Below are positions 9,287 through 19,571 of a stretch of DNA of 64,000 bases, one piece after another; positions within the stretch are counted from its first letter, which is position 1; every line of letters begins with the position of its first letter. The notes under the pieces were generated by a model. The model made no database searches and had not been told where the DNA came from. It saw only the letters and a list, made by a program, of their open reading frames with translations. The DNA lies in NCBI RefSeq assembly GCF_024764775.1, contig NZ_JALIGC010000038.1:496001-560000 (forward strand), given 5' to 3'. A program made the position numbers and the translations under genes. The DNA comes from Scandinavium manionii. Its GTDB lineage: Bacteria > Pseudomonadota > Gammaproteobacteria > Enterobacterales > Enterobacteriaceae.

Positions 9287-9460
9287 GGCTTTTATACTGC
9301 CCTTTTCAACTGATGTTTATGCCATTTCGCTAAATTTCCCTTATGACGGCGAAGAAATAGACAACGTGTGCGCAAACGATATCGTCCATGCGCAATCTGC
9401 TAACATTTTTGCGAACGTTTGTTTTCATTTCGCCGGGTCATCGGTTTTTGTGATGATGAA

Positions 9461-10129
9461 TCAGCTGCCGGGAAAATCGAGTGGGCCGCCCTGTTGAATT
9501 GCTCTCTGCCAGGCGGGACGGTTTTCAACGCGTTTTGTCCACGCTGTCAGATTCGGCAGTGCGCCCTGTTCTCCACGCGCCAGTAATGCCATCGCCGGAT
9601 AGCTCATCTGAATATCCGCCATACTGAGCTGCTCTCCGGCAAACCACATGTTTTGCGCCAGGTGCGCTTCAATAAACGCCGCATGAGTCGCCAGCTGTTT
9701 ATTGAGATATCCCTTTTGTACACCCTGCCCCAGCAGTTTTCCCACGGTTCGCAGACCCACTGGCACCGGCGGTTTACCGAGGTTAGCAAACACCAATTTC
9801 ATTAACAGGAACGGCATCAGCGAGCCTTCGGCGTAATGCAGCCAGAAACGGTACTGAATGCGGTCCTGCGGATTCAGGGGTTTTAGCGTTTGTCCGGGAT
9901 CGTGCGTCTCCTGTAAATATTCCAGAATTGCGCCCGACTCGGCGAGGATCAGTCCGTCATCCTCCAGCACCGGAGATTTACCCAGTGGATGCACTTTTTT
10001 CAACGCCTCAGGCGCCAGCATCGTCGGCTCGCGCTGGTAGCGCACGATCTGGTAGGGCAATTCCAGTTCTTCTAAGGCCCAAAGCACGCGCTGGGAGCGC
10101 GACAGATTAAGATGATGCACCGTCAGCAT
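9461..10129 (-). CDS. Glutathione S-transferase family protein
   Basis: This 222-residue cytosolic protein has an N-terminal thioredoxin-like domain (residues 1-80) with the glutathione-contacting motif LAESGAILEYL near residue 63. An all-helical C-terminal domain ends in a PNLTAWTKRVENRPAWQRAI segment typical of bacterial GSTs. The N-terminal LSRSQRVLWALEEL supplies the usual Ser/Arg active-site region. The start at 10129 (MLTVHHLNLS) follows AGGAGA; the frame is open upstream to 10243 but those residues do not look like GST. It lies beside soxR, so a role against oxidants or electrophiles is plausible. The substrate is unknown, and K-12 has no gene here. Confidence 0.85.
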   Translation of the reverse strand: MLTVHHLNLSRSQRVLWALEELELPYQIVRYQREPTMLAPEALKKVHPLGKSPVLEDDGLILAESGAILEYLQETHDPGQTLKPLNPQDRIQYRFWLHYAEGSLMPFLLMKLVFANLGKPPVPVGLRTVGKLLGQGVQKGYLNKQLATHAAFIEAHLAQNMWFAGEQLSMADIQMSYPAMALLARGEQGALPNLTAWTKRVENRPAWQRAIQQGGPLDFPGS

Positions 10130-10250
10130 GGCGGTCTCCTGTGAGTTGTTCAAAATAACTATAGGAACTGTGGCGAAAGACGGGAAAAATTTCGGCGAAA
10201 TAACCGCCAATGGCGGTGGCAAAAGTCGGGTTGCGACGTACAATTAAAGT

Positions 10251-10397
10251 GTCAGTACAAACCGGAACCTCCAACCACTTTTGATCGACTGAGGCGTGCT
10301 GATGTCGGGGGAAACCCTCCTGTGAACCAACGGGATAGAGAGAAAGACAAAGACCGGAAAACAACTAAAGCGCCCAATTGTGGCGCTTTAGTTTTTT
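10251..10397 (+). ncRNA. sraL: Candidate small RNA SraL (RyjA)
   Basis: In E. coli and Salmonella the sRNA SraL/RyjA lies between ghxP and soxR, antisense to the soxR 3' end. The same place here holds a promoter-like TACAAT (10239-10244), about 110 bases of purine-rich sequence with no ORF, and a strong terminator at 10363-10397 that overlaps the soxR stop codon. The predicted length is about 147 bases (about 140 in E. coli). The 5' end is a guess from the -10 element. In Salmonella SraL is RpoS-dependent and targets tig mRNA. Confidence 0.6.
10363..10397 (+). terminator. Terminator of the SraL candidate, overlapping the soxR stop
   Basis: Stem AACTAAAGCGCC/GGCGCTTTAGTT is perfect over 12 pairs with a 7-base loop, followed by TTTTTT. 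The right arm includes the soxR stop codon (10388-10390). On the minus strand the same stem could end soxR transcripts, though with a weaker U tract. Confidence 0.85.
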
Positions 10398-10858
10398 GAG
10401 TCGTTATCGTCGGGGAAGTGAGCACCAGGCCCTTTCTCGCCGAGCATATCGCCCGGGTTACGCAGCGGGCAGTCACGATGCGACAGGCAACCGCAACCGA
10501 TACAGCCATCAAGCTGATCGCGCAATGCCACCAGCGTGTGGATGCGACTGTCCAGCTCTTCACGCCACTGTGATGAAAGCTGTTTCCACGCCTTTGGGCT
10601 CAGGTTGTGCCCTTCCGGCAGCACACCTAGCGCGTCGCTGATGGTCGCGAGCGGAATGCCTATTCGCTGGGCAATCTTGATAATCGCCACATAGCGCAGC
10701 ACATCACGACGATATCGACGCTGGTTGCCATCGTTGCGGGTACTCTCTATTAATCCTTTGCTTTCATAGAAATGCAGCGCCGATACGGCGACGCCACTAC
10801 GCCTTGCCACTTCGCCCGGCGTCAGCAGCGTTTTAATGCGGGGAGATTTCTTTTCCAT
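10388..10858 (-). CDS. soxR: Redox-sensitive transcriptional activator SoxR
   Basis: This MerR-family dimer senses superoxide and redox-cycling drugs through a [2Fe-2S] cluster and activates soxS. The 156 residues (E. coli 154) show the MerR helix-turn-helix at residues 11-35 (LTPGEVARRSGVAVSALHFY) and a long dimerisation helix. The cluster ligands are CIGCGCLSHRDC near residues 119-130, with all four cysteines present. It is divergent from soxS, with the operator in the 86-base gap. Its 3' end is overlapped by the antisense SraL candidate. Confidence 0.97.
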   Translation of the reverse strand: MEKKSPRIKTLLTPGEVARRSGVAVSALHFYESKGLIESTRNDGNQRRYRRDVLRYVAIIKIAQRIGIPLATISDALGVLPEGHNLSPKAWKQLSSQWREELDSRIHTLVALRDQLDGCIGCGCLSHRDCPLRNPGDMLGEKGPGAHFPDDNDSKN

Positions 10859-10869
10859 AAAGCACTTTA

Positions 10870-10887
10870 CCTCAAGTTAACTTGAGG
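10870..10887. promoter_or_regulatory. SoxR operator in the soxS promoter
   Basis: CCTCAAGTTAACTTGAGG is a perfect 18-base palindrome identical in form to the E. coli SoxR site. It sits in the soxR-soxS gap just before a TATACT-like -10 element (near 10891), giving the over-long spacer typical of MerR-type promoters. Confidence 0.92.
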
Positions 10888-10944
10888 AATTATACTCGCC
10901 CGCAGACAAATCGACGAACCGAAATTGTGAAAGAGAGGCTATTT

Positions 10945-11274
10945 ATGTCCCATCACGACATCATAGAAACGCTGATTGAATGGATTGATGAACATATTGA
11001 TCAACCACTTAACATTGACGTGGTCGCCAGAAAATCGGGTTATTCAAAATGGTATTTGCAGCGGATGTTCCGCGCGGTGATGCACCAGACGTTGGGTGAA
11101 TACATTCGCCAGCGGCGGTTGCTAATGGCGGCAGAAGCACTGCGCACTACGCAGCGTCCGATTTTTGATATTGCGATGGATTTGGGTTACGTGTCGCAGC
11201 AGACCTTTTCGCGCGTCTTTCGCCGGGAGTTCGACCGCACGCCGAGCGACTATCGCCATCAAATCTCGGCGTGA
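10945..11274 (+). CDS. soxS: Superoxide response regulator SoxS
   Basis: This 109-residue AraC/XylS-family activator (E. coli 107) consists only of the DNA-binding domain with two helix-turn-helix motifs. The first is IDVVARKSGYSKWYLQRMF, the second FDIAMDLGYVSQQTFSRVF. It turns on sodA, zwf, fpr, nfo, acrAB and other genes of the superoxide/Mar/Rob regulon. The start ATG at 10945 was chosen by alignment with E. coli (MSHHDIIETL) and the AAGAGAGG ribosome site; in-frame codons upstream to 10882 are leader. The gene converges with pdeC and overlaps its end by 16 bases. Confidence 0.96.
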   Translation: MSHHDIIETLIEWIDEHIDQPLNIDVVARKSGYSKWYLQRMFRAVMHQTLGEYIRQRRLLMAAEALRTTQRPIFDIAMDLGYVSQQTFSRVFRREFDRTPSDYRHQISA

Positions 11275-12857
11275 GCTACCTGATGGCTCGCCCACTGCGT
11301 TGAGCCCTGCTGCCATTCAACAAACTCGTGCGGCGGCATGGCTTTCGCAAAATGCCAGCCCTGACAGAACTGTACCCCACGCTTAAGAAGCCAGCTGACC
11401 TGCTCGGCGGTTTCGACGCCTTCCGCGATGATCTTCAGCCGCAGGCTTTGCGCCATTTCAATGATGTGTTCTGCAATCAAATGGCTGGTGCTGTTGGTGG
11501 TGAGCGTGTCGACGAACGATTTATCGATTTTCAGGATATCGACGTTCAGCGAATAGAGGTTGTGCAGGTTGGAGTAGCCAGTGCCGAAATCATCGATAGC
11601 CACTTCATAGCCCGCCTGACGAAACGCCTGTATAACCGGTGTCGTTTTGGGTACGTCAATAAACCCACGTTCCGTCACCTCAATTTTGATTTGCTGGGCC
11701 CGAACCCGATATTGTTGGGCTTTGTCAGAAATCATCCCAATCAGACGTGAAGAGTGGAAATCAGACGCCGACAGGTTAATGGAGACATACAGCTGCGGGT
11801 GTCGCTGTAGAAAATCACCTAAATCGGTAAACACCGATTCCACGACGTAATCCGTCACCTGCTCAATTAAACCCTCTTTTTCCGCCAACGGAATAAATTC
11901 AGTCGGGCTCATCACCGGGCCGTCAAATCCCGGCCAGCGCAGCAGCGCTTCGGCTCCAACGCATTGATTATTTTTGATATCAATAATCGGCTGATAGTGC
12001 AGACGCAGCTGCTGCTTATTCAATGCCCGTTGCAATAAGCGCTTCGGCGAATTAAATCGCTGACGGCTGCGGGCCCAGACTATCAGGATAAGCATGCTGC
12101 AAATGAATCCGAGCGGCAGGGTCAGCATCGCCTGATGGCGGAAGTTTTGGACATAACGCACATCCGATGACGAAATAATAATTGCAATCGGCCGACGTTC
12201 AGAAAGCGCGATAGTATAAAAACGCCCATCGTGTTGAAACGCAGATGCGCTGTCACGGATAAGTGGTTTTAATGTATTCAGACTGGCATTTTCGCTAACC
12301 GAAAAGAAGGTATTGGTTTTAGTGTCGTAAGCGCCAAACGCGAGGCTGCCATCGTCCGACACGATTTCACCATAGGATAGCGGGTTAATCACCGCGACAT
12401 AATTCCCACGCTGCATATACGTCATGCTATAGCCGGGATAAAACGGGGTATCGCGATAATAATAAATAGAAATATCAGGCTTGCGGCGGTAATTAGGCTC
12501 TGGCATCAACCAGGCTTTACCCGGATGCACCGACGTGGAGCAGACAAACTGATCGCCCTGAGCGTAAATTAAATCTTCAACGTACAGCCGCCCGCGAACA
12601 ATATTTAACATCTGCTTCTGATGTTCTGGCGAGCAAAGCGTGCCGGTGTAATGTTCGGCGGCATCTCTGGCAAGATCGGCCTGGCGAATAACCTGTTCTG
12701 TTTTATTCAGGGCGATATGGGCGAATGTAGTAAGCTGGCTGTGGGTTTGAGACTCGGCTCTGAACTGCGAAAACCAAAGCGCAAGCATCATCGGCAAGAG
12801 CACGACGATGATCACCTCCAAGCCCCTCTGCACGTTGCTTCGCGCACTCTGATTCAT
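11259..12857 (-). CDS. pdeC: Membrane c-di-GMP phosphodiesterase PdeC
   Basis: This 532-residue protein (E. coli PdeC/YjcC 528) has two transmembrane segments flanking a periplasmic CSS-type sensor domain (about residues 40-240), then a cytoplasmic EAL domain (about 265-520). The EAL signature GAEALLRWPG, DDFGTGYSN and KIEVTERG are intact, so it should hydrolyse c-di-GMP. In the periplasmic loop the CSS motif reads CST (FVCSTSV), and the partner cysteine in TLCSPEHQ is kept. These cysteines control activity by disulfide state in E. coli. The start at 12857 (MNQSARSN) was chosen over 12953 by alignment. It lies beside soxS and a diguanylate cyclase. Confidence 0.93.
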   Translation of the reverse strand: MNQSARSNVQRGLEVIIVVLLPMMLALWFSQFRAESQTHSQLTTFAHIALNKTEQVIRQADLARDAAEHYTGTLCSPEHQKQMLNIVRGRLYVEDLIYAQGDQFVCSTSVHPGKAWLMPEPNYRRKPDISIYYYRDTPFYPGYSMTYMQRGNYVAVINPLSYGEIVSDDGSLAFGAYDTKTNTFFSVSENASLNTLKPLIRDSASAFQHDGRFYTIALSERRPIAIIISSSDVRYVQNFRHQAMLTLPLGFICSMLILIVWARSRQRFNSPKRLLQRALNKQQLRLHYQPIIDIKNNQCVGAEALLRWPGFDGPVMSPTEFIPLAEKEGLIEQVTDYVVESVFTDLGDFLQRHPQLYVSINLSASDFHSSRLIGMISDKAQQYRVRAQQIKIEVTERGFIDVPKTTPVIQAFRQAGYEVAIDDFGTGYSNLHNLYSLNVDILKIDKSFVDTLTTNSTSHLIAEHIIEMAQSLRLKIIAEGVETAEQVSWLLKRGVQFCQGWHFAKAMPPHEFVEWQQGSTQWASHQVAHAEI

Positions 12858-13159
12858 ATTCAGCCTGATATCCCTGCATTTAATGTGCCTGATACTCAGG
12901 CTGGACGCTTTCTGACAGGTGATAACGTTGCATGAATCATTCAACGTTAGCAACCGTCTTTTGACCTCAAAAATCGAATATTGGGTTATGACGATAATAT
13001 TTGTCCGTAAGGCAAACTAAAAGTTGTGCCAACGTTTTTATTAAGTCCACCATTTATTAAGCGACCGGTGATATTGTTGTTTAAAAGGCCAACACAATGA
13101 AAGTAAGTAAAATCTAATAACAATAGCAGGCGACATAAAAACTGCCGCCTGTTGTAAGA

Positions 13160-14557
13160 TTAAGATGTTAATGAAGTCACCACCGTTTTGCCGCGCCCGG
13201 TGCGTTTGGCATCATAAAGTGCGTTATCGACTAGCGTTAATAGCACCGCACGTTCGGTATTATTTTCACGGACCCCCATCACACCTGCGCTAAAGGACAT
13301 CACCACTGAGGCATCACCAACCGCAAAAGGCATAGAGCGCAGTTGCGCACGCAGCCGGTCGGTAAACGCAACCGCTTCGCCGGTTTCAGCAAACGGTAGC
13401 AGGAGCAGAAACTCTTCCCCGCCTAACCGCCCCAGCCTTGTCTGACCCTCGCACTGTTCGCGGATGCGCTGGCAGAAGTAGACCAGCGCATCATCACCCG
13501 CCACATGCCCCCAGCGGTCGTTAATTTGTTTGAAGTGGTCGAGATCAATCATAACCATCACAAAGTGCGTATCGTTTTGTTCTGAATGACAATTATCGAG
13601 GCTTTGCTGTAAATGGCCGAGGATTGCCAACCGGTTATAACAGCAGGTCAGCGCGTCGGTAGTGGCCTGAAAAGCCAGCAGATTCTCCGCACGTTTGCGC
13701 TCGGTGATGTCCACCCCGATATTCATTATTTCACCGTCGGGTAACATGATATTTGACCACAGCGTGGCCAGCACCTCCCCGTCGCGTCGGTGCGGATACC
13801 ATTCATGCATCTCAAGCATAGGAGAGTAGTTCACCGACTCACGCACCCCGCGACGCACTTCAGGATCGGGATAAAACAGCGCCAGCGGGTCCGGCTGACA
13901 ATTTATTTCCTCCAGCGTCCAGCCGAATACCCGTTCGCATTCTCCGTTCCATAATATGCAGCGATTATGTTTATCAAAGGAATTCATTAATACCGGCGCC
14001 CGATCGAAAAGAATTCGATATTGATTAACGATATTTTTCAATTCAACGGCGGTGCGCTCGCGGGTTATTAATTCGGTCATCGCGTCATGCAGTTTTTCTG
14101 CGATTATCAGCGCTACGCTGCGTAATACCCCTGGTGCTAATAGAGGCTGGTCGAACGCGATGAAAATAAAAGCGCGAGCATCTTCCTGTACGGGGAATAT
14201 TCGGCATAGCACGCCGCACTGTAATTCCTGCGCCAGCGGATGCGCATCAGGGTAAAGCAACCGACCCACGTTACGATGCCAACACTTCACTCGCCAGGGG
14301 GCCTGCTGCAGGCGCAACGCCGCCAGTAAGTGTCGGGCGCTTTCCTCGGCATACAGCGAGTCGCCCAGCACTTCTATATGCTGCACGTCCTCGCTTTCCA
14401 GCATTATCCAGGAAAGACGCGCGTCAAACACCTCATGAATGAGCTGCAAGACATCGGTCAACGTGCGATGTGCGGACAAACCGGGCATCAGTTTGGCCAG
14501 ACGATGCAGGCAAAGCTCTGCATCGTTAATTGCTGTATGTAATCGCTCTTTTTTCAT
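13160..14557 (-). CDS. Diguanylate cyclase with GAF-like and PAS sensor domains
   Basis: This 465-residue cytoplasmic protein has a GAF-like region (about residues 20-145), a PAS domain (about 180-290, ending NIGVDITERKRAE) and a GGDEF domain (about 305-465). The active site is RLGGEEFLLLLPF, a functional GGEEF type. The inhibitory RxxD motif is not seen five residues before it (EGQT there). It should make c-di-GMP, opposite to the neighbouring pdeC. The frame is open to a GTG at 14632, but neither start has a good ribosome site; ATG 14557 was preferred because the upstream stretch looks unlike the domain. K-12 lacks it at this locus. The 302-base gap to pdeC (12858-13159) is AT-rich and shows nothing clear. 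Confidence 0.85.
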   Translation of the reverse strand: MKKERLHTAINDAELCLHRLAKLMPGLSAHRTLTDVLQLIHEVFDARLSWIMLESEDVQHIEVLGDSLYAEESARHLLAALRLQQAPWRVKCWHRNVGRLLYPDAHPLAQELQCGVLCRIFPVQEDARAFIFIAFDQPLLAPGVLRSVALIIAEKLHDAMTELITRERTAVELKNIVNQYRILFDRAPVLMNSFDKHNRCILWNGECERVFGWTLEEINCQPDPLALFYPDPEVRRGVRESVNYSPMLEMHEWYPHRRDGEVLATLWSNIMLPDGEIMNIGVDITERKRAENLLAFQATTDALTCCYNRLAILGHLQQSLDNCHSEQNDTHFVMVMIDLDHFKQINDRWGHVAGDDALVYFCQRIREQCEGQTRLGRLGGEEFLLLLPFAETGEAVAFTDRLRAQLRSMPFAVGDASVVMSFSAGVMGVRENNTERAVLLTLVDNALYDAKRTGRGKTVVTSLTS

Positions 14558-14961
14558 TTTTTCAATCACAGGTTCGTTGAGGACAAAAACCCGCAATGAA
14601 TGAATCAGATACTGATTTACATGATTAAGCACAGGTTAATCATAAAGGTGTACGTTCTAAGTAACAAAACACACTGTGTTGTCTTAAAAAAATTACAAAT
14701 ATCAAAATAGCCAATAAAATCAATAGCTGATTAATTGATCGCAAGTAAATTTATTTGTCCAGAAAGCATATGTCATGTAATTTATAATGTAAATATTGTA
14801 TAAGTACTAAACTATCGTGCCCGTTTTCTATCTTACTGAAATATCTGAAATCCCCGCCAAAGACCGCGAAGAATATATTCTCCATATCAATGCATCATCC
14901 TTACACCGCGATTTTTATGTATGTAAAATTTCACCATACCAGTGGCGAATAAAACAGCGAA

Positions 14962-14977
14962 TGTGATATAGTTCACA
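14962..14977. promoter_or_regulatory. Perfect-consensus CRP site upstream of yjcB
   Basis: TGTGATATAGTTCACA matches TGTGA-N6-TCACA exactly. It is 124 bases before yjcB and about 405 before the divergent diguanylate cyclase, in an otherwise AT-rich gap (14558-15101) with no gene. Confidence 0.65.
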
Positions 14978-14985
14978 CAATCTCA

Positions 14986-15007
14986 TGAAACACAAAACAG
15001 TGTTTCA
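14986..15007. promoter_or_regulatory. Perfect inverted repeat next to the CRP site
   Basis: TGAAACAC and GTGTTTCA form an 8-base perfect inverted repeat with a 6-base AAAACA spacer, 8 bases past the CRP site. It looks like an operator, with no regulator assigned. As RNA it would be a weak hairpin. Confidence 0.4.
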
Positions 15008-15101
15008 TTACATTGGTCGATGCCTGACGATAGCCAGAGTGTGATGCCCCTGATGAGCAACGCCGCGCTATCCCTGGCTCCGTTTTCAGAGGGTACGTTT
15101 C

Positions 15102-15389
15102 ATGATGTCTGTCACCACCGGCGTTGTTCTCCTTCGCTGGCCACTCACGAGCGCTGTGCTGATGTTTCTGGCGAGCACGTTAAAAATTCAGTTTCGTAAA
15201 TCCGATTATGCCGGGCTGGCGGTTATTTGCAGCCTCTTTGGCGTTGCGGCCTCCTGTTGGTTCGCCACGGGTTTACTGGGGATTACGCTGGTCGACCTGA
15301 CGCTGGTCTGGAACAATATCAAAGACGTGATGATGGAAGTCATGAGCCAGACCCCGACCCCATCAGAATGGCCGATGGTCGTGACCTGA
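15102..15389 (+). CDS. yjcB: Putative inner-membrane protein YjcB
   Basis: This 95-residue protein of unknown function has two or three hydrophobic segments. It is recognisable from E. coli YjcB by the N-terminal TTGVVLLRW, the middle LASTLKIQFRKSDYAGLAVI and the end TPSEWPMVVT. The start is one of two adjacent ATG codons after GAGGGT. The position between pdeC and ssb is the same as in E. coli. Its leader includes a CRP-consensus site and an inverted repeat. Confidence 0.85.
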   Translation: MMSVTTGVVLLRWPLTSAVLMFLASTLKIQFRKSDYAGLAVICSLFGVAASCWFATGLLGITLVDLTLVWNNIKDVMMEVMSQTPTPSEWPMVVT

Positions 15390-15420
15390 TTTCAGCGACT
15401 CCGCCTGAGTTCGCAGAATA

Positions 15421-15454
15421 AAAAAAGCGCCTCCTTTGCGGGAAGCGCTTTTTT
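15421..15454. terminator. Bidirectional terminator between yjcB and ssb
   Basis: AAAAAAGCGC and GCGCTTTTTT flank a 14-base region that extends the stem. It lies between the convergent ends of yjcB and ssb and has U tracts in both directions. Confidence 0.85.
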
Positions 15455-15491
15455 AATGCGTGACGTTTCTGTCAGACAATATGCCTCGTTA

Positions 15492-16028
15492 TCAGAACGG
15501 GATATCGTCGTCGAAATCCATCGGCGGTTCGTTAGACGGTGCCGGTGCAGCGGCTGGCTGCTGCTGCGGACGAGACTGCGCACCGCCACTGAACTGATTG
15601 CCGCCGCCCTGTGGCTGCTGTGGTTGACCCCAGCTTCCACCCTGCTGCTGACCACCACCTGCTGGTGCGCCGCCGCCCTGACGACCGCCAAGCATCTGCA
15701 TGGTGCCGCCCACGTTAACAACCACTTCAGTGGTGTATTTTTCAGCACCGCTCTGATCGGTCCATTTGCGGGTACGCAGCTGACCTTCGATGTAGACCTG
15801 AGAACCTTTACGCAGATACTCACCGGCTACTTCTGCCAGTTTGCCGAACAGCACTACGCGGTGCCATTCAGTCTGCTCTTTCATTTCGCCGGTCGCTTTA
15901 TCACGCCAGGATTCAGAAGTAGCCAGCGTAATGTTGGCAACTGCACCACCACTCGGCATGTAGCGTACTTCCGGGTCCTGACCCAGATTACCGACGAGAA
16001 TCACCTTGTTTACGCCTCTGCTGGCCAT
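15492..16028 (-). CDS. ssb: Single-stranded DNA-binding protein SSB
   Basis: SSB coats single-stranded DNA as a homotetramer in replication, recombination and repair. The 178 residues (E. coli 178) have the OB-fold at residues 1-110 (MASRGVNKVILVGNLGQDPE), a glycine/glutamine/proline-rich disordered linker, and the acidic tip MDFDDDIPF that recruits partner proteins. It is divergent from uvrA across a 247-base region with an SOS box, as in E. coli. Confidence 0.98.
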   Translation of the reverse strand: MASRGVNKVILVGNLGQDPEVRYMPSGGAVANITLATSESWRDKATGEMKEQTEWHRVVLFGKLAEVAGEYLRKGSQVYIEGQLRTRKWTDQSGAEKYTTEVVVNVGGTMQMLGGRQGGGAPAGGGQQQGGSWGQPQQPQGGGNQFSGGAQSRPQQQPAAAPAPSNEPPMDFDDDIPF

Positions 16029-16176
16029 GATCGTGTCTCCTGAAGATATTTCTTAATAGTGTAAACGGGGGATTGTAGCATTACAAAGTGTCGTTTTGAT
16101 AGTTTGCGAGCCGTATTCCAGGATTCCGTTGTGGACTATTGTTGTTGCAGCGAAGCGCTGAAGCACGATTCCAGTA

Positions 16177-16192
16177 CTGTATATTCATTCAG
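16177..16192. promoter_or_regulatory. LexA (SOS) box between ssb and uvrA
   Basis: CTGTATATTCATTCAG, in the context TACTG...CAGGT, is the same as the known E. coli uvrA SOS box. It lies 84 bases before uvrA and 149 bases before ssb, and represses uvrA and part of ssb transcription. Confidence 0.93.
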
Positions 16193-16275
16193 GTCAATCT
16201 GTGTCATAATTAGCCGTTTCCGCCGTTTGTCCTTCTAACAAACCAGGCATTCCGAGTCTCTACCGGGAAAGGTGA

Positions 16276-19098
<2,823 letters not shown>

Positions 19099-19452
19099 TC
19101 ACTCTGAAAGATGCTGCCTGACCTGGTCAGGCAGCATGCCCATTGCTTGTTGATAAGACGCATCAACCAGATAATAAATCTGCGAATCCGGCAGTGAACC
19201 ATCGAGATACACCGTACTCCAGTGCGCTTTATTCAGATACTGGCTGGGACGCACATCGCTGTGCTGCTGACGCAATAAATCTGCCAGCTCCGGACTGGTT
19301 TTGAGCGACGTCGCCGGACGGCCTTCTACCTCTTTCACCATCGCGAATAACACATCAGACACTTTAATCTGCGTGGCCTTCCAGTCGCTGTGAACGCTCT
19401 GTTCTGCGCCTGGCTTGTTCATGCAATATTGCAGCAACTCCGAAATGGTCAT
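19099..19452 (-). CDS. yjbR: MmcQ/YjbR-family protein YjbR
   Basis: This 117-residue protein (E. coli 118) is a small CyaY-like-fold, MmcQ/YjbR family member of uncertain, possibly DNA-binding, role. Family residues are seen in WSTVYLDGSLPDSQIYYLVDASYQQA. In E. coli yjbQ lies next to it, but here aphA follows after a terminator, so yjbQ is absent. The last codons contain a perfect 13-base inverted repeat (19111-19137). Being convergent with uvrA, that repeat also lies in the uvrA 3' untranslated region. Confidence 0.9.
   Translation of the reverse strand: MTISELLQYCMNKPGAEQSVHSDWKATQIKVSDVLFAMVKEVEGRPATSLKTSPELADLLRQQHSDVRPSQYLNKAHWSTVYLDGSLPDSQIYYLVDASYQQAMGMLPDQVRQHLSE
19111..19137. repeat. 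Perfect 13-bp inverted repeat inside the yjbR 3' end
   Basis: Arms ATGCTGCCTGACC and GGTCAGGCAGCAT are separated by one base. It could act as an mRNA hairpin at the end of both uvrA and yjbR transcripts. No U-run follows on either strand. Confidence 0.6.
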
Positions 19453-19533
19453 CTTGATTCCCCCTGAAGGAACGCGGAATGAGTCTTTTCTTAGTGTGCA
19501 ACAAGTCGGCGGAAAGGGGAAACGGTTCTGATT

Positions 19534-19563
19534 AAAAAAACGGCAACCTCTGGGGTTGCCGTT
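19534..19563 (-). terminator. Terminator after aphA
   Basis: On the minus strand the stem AACGGCAACC/GGTTGCCGTT is followed by a run of Ts (plus-strand A-run 19534-19540). It starts 9 bases past the aphA stop. Confidence 0.85.
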
Positions 19564-19571
19564 ATTTGCTG

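Noticed and set aside
9372..9387. Third PurR-like site GCAAACGATATC
   Set aside because: It breaks the conserved TT of the right half-site, so it is mentioned only as a weak member of the cluster.
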